Positions 1 to 11,375 of a stretch of DNA of 64,000 bases are shown here, one piece after another. Position 1 is the stretch's first letter; each line of letters begins with the position of its first letter. The notes below the pieces were generated by a model. That model was not told the origin of the DNA, did not search any database, and saw nothing but the letters and a program-made list of their open reading frames with translations. Source of the stretch: Fragilariopsis cylindrus CCMP1102 (Eukaryota > Bacillariophyta > Bacillariophyceae > Bacillariales > Bacillariaceae); the NCBI GenBank assembly GCA_900095095.1, contig FMBT01000297.1:62001-126000 (forward strand), read 5' to 3'. Position numbers and translations under genes: made by a program.

Positions 1-2
1 AT

Positions 3-62
3 AACAATAGCGTGAACGACGACTTATTGATAGCTACTAGTCCAAAGAAGCGGAAACGGTAA
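3..62 (+). CDS. C-terminal tail of a gene truncated by the window edge
   Basis: One frame is open from base 3 and ends at a TAA at 60-62. It gives a 19-residue tail ending in a basic cluster, PKKRKR, which resembles a classical monopartite nuclear localisation signal. The same bases also read as a good splice donor (AAACG|GTAAGT), so the exon could instead continue past the apparent stop. Nothing else of the protein is visible, so the function is unknown. Confidence 0.35.
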   Translation, partial: NNSVNDDLLIATSPKKRKR

Positions 63-1055
63 GTACGCAACATAACGGTAGTTAAAAAAAAACAGCTGAT
101 GTACAGTACTCAATCTAGGATTGTGTGACGAAAATAATGACAAAACGAATCAGCGTCTGCTTTTTAAATGGGACAAACAATGGACGACTAAAAAAAGAAG
201 GATATGTGTAACAAATAAGTACAGAAAATAATTGGTAGGCTAATACTATAGTTTATGTGACGACGACGACGACGACGACGAGAAGATGCATTTTTATCCT
301 ATTTCATGTTCACAAGGGGAATATTAAAAGAGTAAACGAAGAAAATCTAATACCGTATATAGTTCGAATAAATTCTTGAAACTTTTCTCCTATATGTATT
401 ACTGTACTGTCTACTTTTCACTTAGAAATAGATTGAGACTGTCTCCTTTCTTCTTGTTTCTCCTTCATACAGTACTATAGTCTACCGACGTACAATGTAT
501 TTACATCTCGCATCTGTTATAAGTACAGTACATTATTTCATCCTTCTGTTAATGAAAGAAGAAAGCCGAAACATATTCTTCCTGCTTTCTTGTCTTCAAA
601 TTCTTTTGTGAGGAAAATTATGTTCCAAGTGATGTTTTTTGTTCTTTTGAAATTGCATTCCGAAGATGTGAAAAGCAAAGAAGAAAGATTGATTTGCCTT
701 TTTGTTCGGGACTCATTCAATTCATGAATGGACTATGATCATCATCATCATCTCTTCGAGAAAGATCGAAGCTCACTTTGATTTGACATTTGACATACAC
801 CCAGTATCATGACATTTGACTTTTGGCTTCATCAGCTAGCAGCTAACAATAATTGATGTGATCAAAGGGTGGTTGGAGACAGAGAAGTTTTATCTTATCA
901 AAGGCAGGCGAGCGAGGAGAAACGACGTTGTTTGAAGTCGCTATTGTATTACTAGTATAAAACAAAAAGAACAGGTACAAGAATTATTATGATATAAAAC
1001 AAAACAAATTAAGCACGACATTCAACATATCAAAAAGAAAGAATATAGTAATAAT
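63..1055. other. Intergenic region with a GAC microsatellite
   Basis: No convincing gene is seen. A short (GAC)n tract lies at about 259-281. The only open frame over 60 codons (538-720, minus) has low-complexity composition, no recognisable domain and no splice partner. The segment just before 1056 is A-rich and is probably the promoter and leader of the next gene. Confidence 0.4.
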
Positions 1056-2474
1056 ATGCCAGTATTTGGACAATCGACAGATTTTAATGATCGATTGTGT
1101 TCATTAATGTCTGCAATCTTCTACAATACTAATACTATTTATGATGGTGGCGGTGGCGGCAGTTCTACAACTCGTCAACGACGTGTACATGTACGACCTT
1201 TGTTTACGAAGGCCATATTACAAAAAGCTGAAAGATTAAATGAATTGAAATTATTACCGTCTTCGTCGTCACTGCCGTTGTCGACGACTACGACGAAAAC
1301 AATCATCGAAGTTATACTTGTAATAGATAAATCATCAGAATCACATCCTACGTATACGACGTCTCATGATGATGATAATAATACAAGCAGCAGCAGCAGC
1401 AACAGCAACAGCAATAGATTTCTTCTCAGTAAATTAATCTCTCAATTTTTTTCATTACCAGCAGATATATATCATCTGGATGTAATTACGGTCCGTTCAC
1501 AATCAATTCAGTGAGTACAGTATAGTACAGTAGCATCATGTCATGTGGTACATAGTTGTTGTTTATTATTGGTTTACTGACTTCTGGATTAGCTTTAACT
1601 ATTTGTTGGTTGTCGTCATTCTATTCCAATCCATTATTATACTAATACTAATTCTTTCTCTTGAATTTTTGTCGATTCTTTTTTCTGGGGGTATGCTGCT
1701 GTTCCTGCTGCTGCTTATTGTAGAGAAGATTTGATTGCAGCACCATCAACATCGTCCTTTTCCAATTTTGGTGGTAGTGGTGGTCGAAGACGACGACATC
1801 GTTGTCGTCGTCGAGTTTGGGTTGCATTAGGTTCTGCTATTACAGGTTTGTACCAGTATCTACTTTTATTAGAAGGACAACGATTGAAACATCGACTACA
1901 ACAAGTAGAATCAAAAGAATCGTCGTCATCGTCATCGTCATCACTGATAGACGATGAATCATCATCGTCAGCAATGATTTTGGGTGTTATTTGTATTGAT
2001 CCACCATTATATTTATGGAAAAGTTATGGTAAATCTATTTTATATCAAACTTGTTTAAAGGAAATTCCATCCCTCCTCGTTGTTAGTGACCAAGACCAAC
2101 AACAGCAGCAACAGCAACAGCAACAATACGATCATAACAGCAATAAGAACGAAGAAGGCAATAGTTATAATAGTCGTCAAAACACCACCAGTACACGTAG
2201 TAGTATGGTGGGAGAAATGTTGAGAGACTGCATTCATCATCCGCATGCTTTGGTTGTTATAACGAATGACAACAGCAACGGCACAGGCAACAACAGTAAA
2301 AAGAATTATAATCATTTAGACTATTACGTCTGGTTGGCAAGACTTATCACTAAATATACAGAATCGATTCAAAGACTTCGAACACCACCACGAACACCAC
2401 CACCACCACTTTCAACAACATGGACAAAAACAACTCTGACTACTACAGAAGATCAATTTCTGTCTAAACTATAA
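1056..2474 (+). CDS. Hypothetical protein, two exons
   Basis: Two open frames join through a GT-AG intron at 1511-1723 (donor GTGAGT, acceptor TTGTAG). Splicing completes a Gln codon and keeps the frame, giving a protein of about 400 residues. I do not recognise the family. Visible features are a Gly run near residue 30, a Thr/Ser-rich stretch, an Arg-rich patch soon after the splice junction (RRRRHRCRRR), a helix-like segment, a polyGln tract written by CAA/CAG repeats, and a proline-rich C-terminal part. There is no signal peptide or clear membrane span. The non-repetitive islands (such as GVICIDPPLYLWKSYG and LDYYVWLARLITKYTES) look like folded sequence, which supports a real gene with low-complexity insertions. 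Function unknown. Confidence 0.6.
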
Positions 2475-3403
2475 AAATAAAAAAGCAAAATAATAATATA
2501 CCTAGTTTAACACCAATATCTAACATAGAGTAGATCTCATCCAAATAAAGAGTAGTGGCATATATTTTGGCTACAGTTGCTGTTGGAAATGGCACTTCAT
2601 GCATTACTTCTACCAATAAATGTCCCTGATTCTCCTGTTAGAATCCATCCCTTCTGGTGTTACACGACACATTGTGTGTTATCCTTCTGATTGACATGCA
2701 GCATCACTAATATTTCATATGTTAGTGAATCCATCTTCTAGATGGAGGAGTATGTTGTCTAGCAATGTTTGAATGCATTCCGGTAGTCCTGATGTAAAAT
2801 CATCCCACACTGATGATGGTTCTCCTGCCTAGGGGTTCAACCAGCGTTGTTTCGCCAGGAACCTTGATTGATGCTAAACTTTTATGGTTAGGGAAGGCCA
2901 TCTATTGAATTGAATTATCTTCCATTTACTTCTTCTATGTGTGGCGAAGTAGGACAGCATACAATATATCATGCAATCCCCAGTAATCTGATCAAGTTGC
3001 TATGGGTTGAAGTCCAGGAGCCAAATTTGTTTTCCAAACATTTTCCATCATAAATCACTAGTGAATGACTGTATCACCTGCTGCTAAACTTTCTAGCTAT
3101 CTATTATATTTGGAATCCTTCTGTTGGGCTGCAAAAAATGGTATACGGACTCATACCATTGATTTCTAGGAAAAACAAGAACATGAATCATTAAAACAGA
3201 TCTAAATTCTGCCTGATATATGATAACCAACCCTTGTTATATCAAATGTAAATAGTTGAGAATGGGCAACTAACTATAGACATGTACCAATTCAAGCAGT
3301 ATTTATTGTGTTACACTGACATGACATTCTCATCAACACTATATAGAAAGAAAAATATGACAAAAAACTCAATTTATCTACTGTAGTAGGAAGGTTAATC
3401 ATG
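2475..3403. other. Intergenic region, possible degraded repeat
   Basis: No intact gene is seen. Base composition is less AT-biased and less microsatellite-rich than the other spacers, and the minus strand between about 2600 and 2860 reads in places like worn protein-coding sequence (for example SGLPECIQTLLDNI). This could be a fossil retroelement piece, but the similarity is impressionistic. No ends, target duplication or domain could be established. Confidence 0.25.
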
Positions 3404-3530
3404 CTTCTTTATTACAAGTAATTGGCCACCAGCATGGCCCCCAAAAGGGAACAGACTATGAGACTACACAAACAATAATGTCCTACAACTTTATATGATG
3501 CTCAGCTCAGGTGATAGACTCACACACAGC
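3404..3530 (+). repeat. Dispersed repeat, copy 1 (inverted partner near 11.3 kb)
   Basis: About 115-130 bases match the reverse complement of roughly 11230-11375. The best-conserved block contains CCAAAAGGGAACA and the 20-mer ACTACACAAACAATAATGTC in both copies. Similarity stops on both sides and no terminal inverted repeat or target duplication could be placed, so the element type is unresolved. Confidence 0.65.
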
Positions 3531-3724
3531 ACGCATCCTGTGGTACTTGTTACCTGTACCACTCCACTTTCTGCCATTCTAACCCATCCTAGGATGTATA
3601 AAGTCCCAATCAGATGGTAAAATCTGAGCTTAATATGCATAGGGTGAATATGCAGAATACCTGGACTGGACTTTGGGGCACCAGGTTGTGATGCAGCCTA
3701 GGACATGGGAAAATGGCCCATTTG

Positions 3725-4880
3725 GGGGGTTATGTGACCTAGTACACACTCAAAAAGATGAATTGTCCCAAGGTAAGCATATGGGGTTGACCATATACAC
3801 CAAAGGCAATATAAACTTGGCGAGCTTTGGGCAGGACCATGCTGATGTGGGTGCTAAACAGAGAAAACCTGTTTTGGGGCCTAAATGACCCTTTTTGGGG
3901 CTTAGCACACCCTGACACCTTCCTAACCTCCCTAGAGCCCTAAGCAATAGTTGGACCTTTTACCCATAGGTATAATGTAGAGCTCCATATAATCTTTCAA
4001 GGTTATTAGGTCTGTATTGATGGTGCATCACGGCCTTGATTATTACACATGCACTTGGCACTTGTAGTAGCAGTGGGTTTTGACCAATTGCACCCCAAAT
4101 ATATGTATGGTTACCTAAAACAATGATATAATCCAAATTCTCTATGAATTGGGATGATGCCTAGCTGTTTTATTTGGGACTCAGCATACCTGGTATGGGC
4201 ATGGTAGCATCTCAAATATTTTTGCAACGTATGCATTTTGGACCATTTTATGTCTATTCTATTGTTCCCCGCCCCACCATACCACCAATATGGCAAATTT
4301 TCCAAGCATTGTTGGTTTATTTTGATCATATGCATATATGGAAGGTATCTAGGTGTTCAAACCATGGTCCAATTCCTTTGTTGATGTTGTGGTAGCCTAT
4401 TTCTGAATGGTACTTTTGGGCATGGAAATATGACATGTTGGCCAAAATTCAATGTTTGTGTTCTAGAGGCAAGAATAAGGTAAGTATCATGCCCCTTGGT
4501 TCATCCCCTATGGGTATAAGATGAATGACTGGGTGGTGTTTTTGGTGCACCATGCTGGTTCTAGAACCTAAGGAGAAGTTATTCATCTATCTTATTATTC
4601 AAAGTTGTTTAATATTCCAATAACCAAACTCCACTGGAGAATTTGTGAGATAAAAATGATATCAATAGGAATTACTTTAGTCAAGTGATGATGAGCCACC
4701 AGAGATGGTAGGAGGCAAACACAATATTCTAGTAAACTATGTGAATGTTTGTGTACCTGACCCACCTGGTGTTGTCCTCTGAAACCTTTTCAAACGAGAT
4801 ATTTTGTGGTTCATTTTGATCAAAAATCTTGTTTTTTTTGTGCCTACCACATTAGCAAAACAAATTTTATTCCTCACTCA
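3725..4880 (+). repeat. Non-coding dispersed repeat family, copy A
   Basis: About 1.15 kb align base for base, with scattered substitutions and small indels, to 40097-41400 in the same orientation. Shared landmarks include TATGTGACCTAGTACACACT at the start, ATATGACATGTTGGCCAAAA in the middle, and a terminal module with ATGAGATATTTTGTGGTTCA-like sequence. No frame is conserved between the copies, so the family looks non-coding. Copy A carries one terminal module of about 190 bases where copy B carries about three. Termini and target duplication are not evident; upstream of 3725 the copies do not match. Confidence 0.85.
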
Positions 4881-4933
4881 GAAAGTAAATATGAAGAGAG
4901 AAATTTTTACTATATGGATTGATGGAACACACA

Positions 4934-4935
4934 CA

Positions 4936-4963
<28 letters not shown>
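4934..4963. repeat. (CT)n microsatellite
   Basis: A run of about 15 CT dinucleotides follows a short AC run, just beyond the end of repeat copy A. A second microsatellite, (CTG)n, lies at about 5178-5200. Confidence 0.9.
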
Positions 4964-4970
<7 letters not shown>

Positions 4971-5200
4971 CCATCTGTATCTTATATTCTCCTTCTTCCA
5001 TGTAGAGAGAAGTGGTAAAGATGCTTTGATTTTGGTGGTACATACACTGCCAGATAGACAGTCCTCCTTCAACATAAAATCTATTAGTCTAGAGGAAAGG
5101 GACATCATAGACATAATCAGCAATCAGCAAGGGGAACATCAGAGTGTGTAAAACAATTCTACTGACTGACCAACTACTGCTGCTGCTGCTGCTGCTGCTG

Positions 5201-6434
5201 ATGATGAGATAATTTCAGTTTTTTTCCTATACTCATGATAATATACATTTTCATTGTACACACAAACTGCATTTATTTTATACACTGTAAACTCCCAGCA
5301 GGAGTGTGTGTTACCTACTTGAGGTTGTTGGTAGTTCTGCTGCATATATACTCCATCTCTTCTCTGTTCCTTCATAAAAATAGTAATATATAATGATGAT
5401 GCAAGCACAAGAACCAACAATAATATAATGATGCATACAGTAGTCTCTAGAGATAGATTATGATGGCATAGTATGCTATGCTGTATATCTCTATTACAGG
5501 CAGGTGTATCATCATATCACACGTACACATCACAGTAGAAGTATCATCTCCTGAATGACCCTACCTGACCCATGATGATGTGGATTAGAATAGAACTGGC
5601 CTGGAATAAGAAGAAGAGACAGTGGTGTATTTGTGAAGCTTGACTCACTCATCTCATCTCACCCATTGCTTATTTCAGTAGGGTATAGTACTTTATATGT
5701 TATCTACAGTACACTGAAAGAGGTATCTCATCACATAGTGTACGTAGTATCATCATCTACTTTTCTATGACGATAATGACGTCAGATAGAACAGGAAAGA
5801 ACAAGCTATTAATTGAATTTCATTCGTGTAGTCGCGATTCGGACAGACAATGATCGCAGAATTACACAAGCATCTGAGCTGGCCAATGAAATTACAGAAA
5901 ACACAGCCACCACGAAAGCCAATCATTTTTCTTAGTACTACTGTAGTACGTACTGTATTAACCAGTAGGAAACCTGTTGAGAACAGAACACATTTTTCTT
6001 TCGAAACATGTCACATGTTCAGGCAGCACAGCACAATACACACTAAGGAAGAAAAAGAAGAAAAAACTACGGTCAAACATCACGTGCGTTTCCATCAAAA
6101 CAGATGCGTGAGAGAATTTCCTTACTCCGATCCACACAGCAGCAGCACCTGAAAAACCCATCAATTCTCATCAACAGCAACAGCAACAACATTATTCTCT
6201 TCAATCCATTCGTCAGTTACTTCAACAGTCCTCCACACAACTTTAACACTTGCTCCCTACTTACTTAGTAATATCATCGTATCGAACTTATCTCGTCGTC
6301 GAGATAATATAACACTTGCTACCCGCCATCTGATACTCACTGTCACTGTTACTCTATTGATTTTCAGTCGAAGTCATTGTCAATCAAAAATCACCACCAA
6401 AAACAAAACAAAAAACACACACACACACACAACT
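5201..6434. other. Intergenic region and sulfite reductase promoter/leader
   Basis: No gene can be supported. Open frames at 5850-6152 (plus) and 5139-5420 (minus) lack any conserved feature. The stretch from about 6380 to 6434, just before the sulfite reductase start, is almost only A and C (AAAACAAAAC, then a CA run), a typical unstructured leader. An in-frame ATG at 6357 would add 26 residues ahead of the signal peptide and is judged not to be the start. Confidence 0.5.
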
Positions 6435-8357
6435 ATGAAGATTATAGTATCAATCGCTGTCGCCTTCGCCTGCCTATTATCGGCGGATGTCTCCTCCTTT
6501 GCGTTCACCTCTTCCACGAAGGGCCTCTATACTAGTACTGCCACTTCTTCCTCCTCCTCCCAATTGAGTATGGTATTAGAAAAACCAAAAGAAAAAACCG
6601 GGAAAAAAATTTCGAAATTAGAAATTTTAAAAGTCGATTCTGATAATTTAATTCATCCGTTAAAAGAAGAATTAACCACGGATTCGATTGGTATTTCGAA
6701 GGATGCGTATCAAATTATGAAATATCATGGGTCGTATCAACAATCGAATCGTGAAGCAAAACGTGGGAAAGTCAAAGATTATCAATTTATGTTACGATTG
6801 AAACAACCAGCGGGGGAATTACCCCCCGACCTCTATCGATTATTAGATGATTTGTCAATCAATCATGGTCAAGGTGATTTGCGTGCCACTACACGTCAAT
6901 GTTTTCAAATGCATGGTATTATGAAAGGTTCTTTAAAGACGGTAATATCCTCGATTATGAATATCGGATCCTCGACGGTGGGTGCCTGTGGGGATGTGAA
7001 TCGGAATGTGATGGTATCACCGGCACCATTCGTGTCCAAAGATTATGAATATGTTCGTGAATATGCTAAAGTATTTGCGCATTTATTCCGTCCCATGACC
7101 TCTGCATTTACTGAATTATGGTTAGATGGTGAAAAAGTTGCTACTGCAGAATTATGGGGAAAAGAAGTGATTGAAAAAGGTCATAAAATCGATGAAGATA
7201 TGTTATATGATTCGGGACGTGGGATTATCTTAGATCATCCCAAGGAACCCTTATATGGTGACCGATATTTACCACGTAAATTTAAAATTGGTGTGACGGT
7301 TCCTGGTGATAATTCCTTAGATATCTACACCAATGATATTGGATGTGTGGTGATTATGGATCCAGTCACTGATGAACTTCTAGGGTTTAATGTGATGGTG
7401 GGTGGTGGTATGGGCCGTACCCATAATAAGGAAACGACCTTCGCACGTGCTGCGGATCATATGGGCTTCGTTCCCAAAGAAGATATTAATGAATGTTTGA
7501 AATCAATTTTAGCAGCGCAACGTGATCATGGCAATCGTGATGTACGTGCGAATGCACGGATGAAGTATTTAGTACACACATTAGGTATTGATAATTTTAA
7601 GGTCTTAGTGGAATCGTATTTTGGTAAAAAGATTCAACCATGGAGAGAAATTCAAGAATGGAAATATTCCGATTGGATGGGTTGGTGGGAACAAGGGGAT
7701 GGAAAATTATTTTATGGTCTGCACGTGGACAATGGGCGTGTCCATGATGTCGGTGATTTCCGTTTAAAGTCCGCGATGCGTGCGATTGTGGACAAATATA
7801 ATTTACCGATGATTATGAGTCCCACACAATCTATTATTTTTAAAGATATCAAACCAGAAGATAAAGCTGGATTTGAAACGATCTTATCGGAACATGGTAT
7901 TAAAAAACTAGAAGAAATTGATCCACTGGCACGATTAGCCATGGCCTGTCCAGCATTACCATTATGTGGTCTGGCACAAACAGAAGCGGAACGTATCATG
8001 CCATCCTATATTGAACGGATGAGAGCTGTTATGAATAAGGTAGGTGTCGATGATGAAGAAATTTTAATTCGTATGACGGGTTGTCCGAATGGATGTGCAC
8101 GTCCGTACATGGCAGAACTAGCATTTGTGGGTGATGGACCAAAAAGTTATCAAGTGTGGTTAGGTGGTAGTCCAGTGTTAACACGTACCGCCTGGCCATT
8201 CAAGGCACGAATGAATACCAATGATTTAGAAATTACCATGGAACCGATCCTGACTATGTTTCGAGACCAACGACAAGAATTTGAAGCATTTGGTGATTTT
8301 TGTCACCGAGTTGGTGCCGAAGAAATTGAAAAATATTCCGAAAGTTTTTCTGTTTGA
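6435..8357 (+). CDS. SIR: Ferredoxin-sulfite reductase, assimilatory, plastid-targeted
   Basis: This enzyme reduces sulfite to sulfide with six electrons from ferredoxin, using a coupled siroheme and [4Fe-4S] cluster, in plastid sulfur assimilation. The protein is 640 residues from ATG 6435, a usual length for the family. Cluster ligands are visible: Cys505 and Cys511 in ACPALPLC, Cys550 and Cys554 in TGCPNGC. The context TGCPNGCARPYMAEL and the N-terminal TTRQCFQMHGI and GACGDVNRNV motifs match sulfite rather than nitrite reductases. Residues 1-20 form a signal peptide, followed by the junction VSSFAFTS and a Ser/Thr-rich stretch, the bipartite leader expected for diatom plastid import. I chose the ATG at 6435 because it begins this leader; the upstream ATG at 6357 would bury it. 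Single exon, no breaks. Confidence 0.95.
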   Translation: MKIIVSIAVAFACLLSADVSSFAFTSSTKGLYTSTATSSSSSQLSMVLEKPKEKTGKKISKLEILKVDSDNLIHPLKEELTTDSIGISKDAYQIMKYHGSYQQSNREAKRGKVKDYQFMLRLKQPAGELPPDLYRLLDDLSINHGQGDLRATTRQCFQMHGIMKGSLKTVISSIMNIGSSTVGACGDVNRNVMVSPAPFVSKDYEYVREYAKVFAHLFRPMTSAFTELWLDGEKVATAELWGKEVIEKGHKIDEDMLYDSGRGIILDHPKEPLYGDRYLPRKFKIGVTVPGDNSLDIYTNDIGCVVIMDPVTDELLGFNVMVGGGMGRTHNKETTFARAADHMGFVPKEDINECLKSILAAQRDHGNRDVRANARMKYLVHTLGIDNFKVLVESYFGKKIQPWREIQEWKYSDWMGWWEQGDGKLFYGLHVDNGRVHDVGDFRLKSAMRAIVDKYNLPMIMSPTQSIIFKDIKPEDKAGFETILSEHGIKKLEEIDPLARLAMACPALPLCGLAQTEAERIMPSYIERMRAVMNKVGVDDEEILIRMTGCPNGCARPYMAELAFVGDGPKSYQVWLGGSPVLTRTAWPFKARMNTNDLEITMEPILTMFRDQRQEFEAFGDFCHRVGAEEIEKYSESFSV

Positions 8358-8908
8358 GGCATTATGCATATGCATATAATAAAAGCAAATCCATAATAAA
8401 AATAAATAAAATGAAATAAGCTACCGGTAAACATCTAAATCCATTGTCGATTGCGTTTGTTGCGTCCGGCATAATAAATAAATAAATAAAAACTTTAAAA
8501 CATATATCCCAATACATCCCAACACTCTAGTCCTACACACACTACATGTTGCTAGCATTATCATTATTAAGTTGTTGAAAGAAGGACGGTGCTTAGTTAA
8601 AGAATATAGAAGACGGATAGAAACAAGTCTCGTGTGTTGTTGTTTTCTACTAGATATTATTTGTGATAATTGATGGATGGCAGGTATGTAGTTTCTTCAT
8701 TGCTCTCCCAAATCAAATGAGATAAGAAGAAGAAGGAAGACGTATGTGATCCTATAATCGTAACCTTCGCTGGGTCTCGATACAACCTTTGTCAATAGAT
8801 ATACCTTATACACACACCGTCCAACATTCACGACACGTTTGAATGGAAGGGAGAAGAATACATCATCGAACAATGGGCAAATTTAATTCGAAACGATCAG
8901 ACTCAAAA
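8358..8908. other. Convergent intergenic region
   Basis: This is the spacer between two convergent genes. It holds AATAAA-rich sequence just after the sulfite reductase stop (8378-8410 and an AATA repeat near 8471-8490), plausible polyadenylation signals. Nothing else is recognised. Confidence 0.45.
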
Positions 8909-10644
8909 CTAAACTTCAAAATAGTTCATGTTCATGTTCATGTTCATATTCATGCTGCTGTTGCCGTTGCCGTTGCTGTTGCCGTTGCCGTCCATGTGGC
9001 TTTTGTCGCTGACGCCGTCGTTGTATCGCACTAGATTCTTCTTTTGGGAAGAGGAATATGCATCAGAAAATGCAAGTCCGAGAAGATTGACTGCACCTTC
9101 GACATCTTTTCTAGTTGTTGTTGTTGCAGATGTTGTTTTTGTATTAACAACGTTGTTACTGGTACTACCACCGTTGCTACTACCACCGTTCGAGGAAAAA
9201 GAGAAAAAGGATCCATCTGTATTAGCAGCATTAGGAAATACCGCCCGTTGTTGTTGTTGTTGTTGAGATAATGGAAGGAACGACGACGACGATATCGATG
9301 CCGATGCCGATGACGGATACTGACGTCGAAGTGGAGAAGATACAGCCTCAAAGGATGGGGTGTATTGATAAGGATGATGGTGGTGGTGGTGGTTGTGATG
9401 ATGATGACGACGATGATGATATTGATGAGGAGGTAGAGCAGGAGGTGGTCCACCAACAGTCGTCGTACTCACAGTTGTTGTTGTGTACTGCGATGGGTAT
9501 GACGGCATGACGACAGCACCACCGACGGCCGGATGTACACACTCGTCACTCTTCCCACTTGCTAACCTTCCCCTTTTAGAAGGTGAAGAAGAAGAAGGAA
9601 GACAACGACGACGCCGAGGATGATGGCACTGTTGCTTCTGCTGCTGCTGCTGATGTCCTCCTGGTGACTGCTTCAACGATGTTTCGCGAGGAATACCATT
9701 TTCTTTATTGCGTTTCTCTGAAAAAGAAAGGCATCGATCTAGTCGATTATACTGTAACAACGAAGGTTGCTGCTGCCGCTGCTCACGAGGACGATGATGG
9801 TGACTGCGCTTTTCAACAAACCGATCATCATCGTTGTCGTCATCGTCTCCTCCTTCTTTCGATTCTTGTGGTTGTGGATGATTTTGTTGTTGGGCCTCAT
9901 AATCATCAAGTTCTGCGAAGATATCAATCCCACTATCGATCTTCTTCAATTCTACCTGTGCATGTGTTTTGACTTGAACGGTGCTTCTGTAATAGTGAGA
10001 AGAAGAAGAAGAAGAAGTAGAAGAATAAAGGAAGTGTGAGTATAGAAGAAGAAGGAGGATTGGTAGAGAGCACACTACTGTGAATGACGTAAAAGATAAT
10101 ACAATATGTCAACGTACCTAGTGGGAATTGCCCTACCGATTGCCTTCCACTTTCCTTTTCCTTCACGACGAAGGCCTTTGAGGAATTCCATGTGCTCCCA
10201 ATATTTCCATCGGCCCTCTGCGTGATCTGGATTTTTATGCTTTGTCTTCTTCCGTGTGCTGGCCTTTTTATTGCTTCTCTTGCGACTCGAACCAGTCACC
10301 ACTGCTGCTGTTGCTGCTGTTGTCGTCGTCGTCGGCGGCGGCGGCGCTTTCTTCTTCTTCGCCGTCACCATCGTCACCGTATGATCTTCAATGATGACAT
10401 CATCATCAGTACTTCCTGTTGCTGGTGTTAAGCTCATGATGGATGAGGACAAAATGTCGTCGTCATCGCCATAGTCGCAGTAAGGGTCCTCCCGTATCGT
10501 ACGACGAATCTTACGAGTATTGGATCGCGTTGATCTTCCCCCGTCTGAGTACAAATCAAGCTGGTCCTGATCATGTTGTTGCTGCTGATTACCATCCAAT
10601 CTAGCGAAAGGACTGCGACTGCGAAGAGGAGAAGGTTGTACCAT
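8909..10644 (-). CDS. SHAQKYF-class single-MYB transcription factor, two exons
   Basis: Probable nuclear DNA-binding regulator. Exon 1 is 10644-10118 and exon 2 is 9986-8909, joined by a 131-bp GT-AG intron (10117-9987). Splicing restores the single MYB repeat: exon 1 supplies GRWKYWEHMEFLKGL and GKGKWKAIGRAIPTR, exon 2 continues STVQVKTHAQ, the counterpart of the SHAQKYF signature that names the class. Here the last residues read THAQVEL instead of SHAQKYF. A basic Lys/Arg stretch before the domain (SRKRSNKKASTRKKTKHK) could be a nuclear signal. The C-terminal half is low complexity, rich in Gln, His, Ser, Asn and Pro, with an (N/M) repeat near the end. Total about 534 residues. Target genes are unknown; the MYB call is firm. 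Confidence 0.85.
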
Positions 10645-10904
10645 GATCGATCTCTTCTTTTATTACTATTTCTAGTTCTGATATCCAAAAGGTTGTAGAG
10701 TAAGAAGAAAATAGGATCGCCGATAGTGTGTCTTTTGTCGTCGTCTCTTTCGAATGGAATGAATAGAAGAAGAAGAAGAAGCAAGAATCGGCAATGCTGC
10801 GATTGCGTTTTGGGTGAGATGGCAAATCAGAAATCAGGCTCGTGATTGATTCGTGATCGGAAATAACTCATTTTTCTCTTGACGATAATTTTGAGTGAAA
10901 CGCA

Positions 10905-10934
10905 CCTCTACGCGATGCTAGTATCGCGTAGAGG
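10905..10934. promoter_or_regulatory. Perfect 12-bp inverted repeat upstream of the MYB gene
   Basis: The arms CCTCTACGCGAT (10905-10916) and ATCGCGTAGAGG (10923-10934) are exact complements around a 6-base spacer, GCTAGT, and are followed by six A. The arms are GC-rich against an AT-rich background. The site lies about 260 bp upstream of the MYB start on the minus strand. It could be a binding site, a hairpin in a 5' transcript, or an excision footprint; the sequence alone does not decide. Confidence 0.5.
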
Positions 10935-11221
10935 AAAAAACAACGCGAAGCTCTTCTTATTAGCTCGTGTGCAGGAGTAAGACACGAGTAACTAGGGAAT
11001 GACTGACATAAATATATTTTGTTACAGTAGAAGATGGTGCAGACACACATGATAGACAATAACAAAGCTTCTTGGGTACCAGTCAGATGATATCTAGCAT
11101 TTTGAGTCAATCTGCAATGCTGAAGGAAGGAAGGAAGAAGAGCTATTAGATAGAAGAAAAAATGAATACTCCTGTAAAAGTAGTGCCCTTTATTTTGCAT
11201 GGTGGTGGTGTAACAGTTTAG

Positions 11222-11375
11222 TTGGTGCCAGCATCACCAGAGCTGAACACTACATATGGTGTAGGACATTATTGTTTGTGTAGTCCTATAGTTTGTTCCC
11301 TTTTGGGAGCCATACTAGTGGACTCATTACCGAGCATGTCAAATACCTTGTAATAAACAAGCATGATAAAGAATG
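11222..11375 (-). repeat. Dispersed repeat, copy 2 (inverted relative to 3404-3530)
   Basis: Read on the minus strand this segment repeats the order of copy 1: an ATCATGCTTG/TTTATTACAAG block, then CCCAAAAGGGAACA, then ACTACACAAACAATAATGTC, then CAGCTCTGGTGAT. Substitutions and one small insertion separate the copies. Nothing coding is seen. Confidence 0.65.

Noticed and set aside
2835-2860. T-loop-like GGTTCAACC as a tRNA gene
   Set aside because: No matching acceptor, D or anticodon stems could be found around it.
3673-4395. Open frames inside repeat copy A
   Set aside because: They are not preserved in copy B, so the repeat is not coding.
6435-8357. Ferredoxin-nitrite reductase
   Set aside because: Nitrite and sulfite reductases share the fold and cluster ligands, but TGCPNGCARPYMAEL and the conserved block after it are the sulfite reductase form.
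3404-11375. A single 8-kb composite transposon bounded by the inverted repeat pair
   Set aside because: No target duplication or terminal sequence is seen, and the enclosed genes are ordinary host genes.
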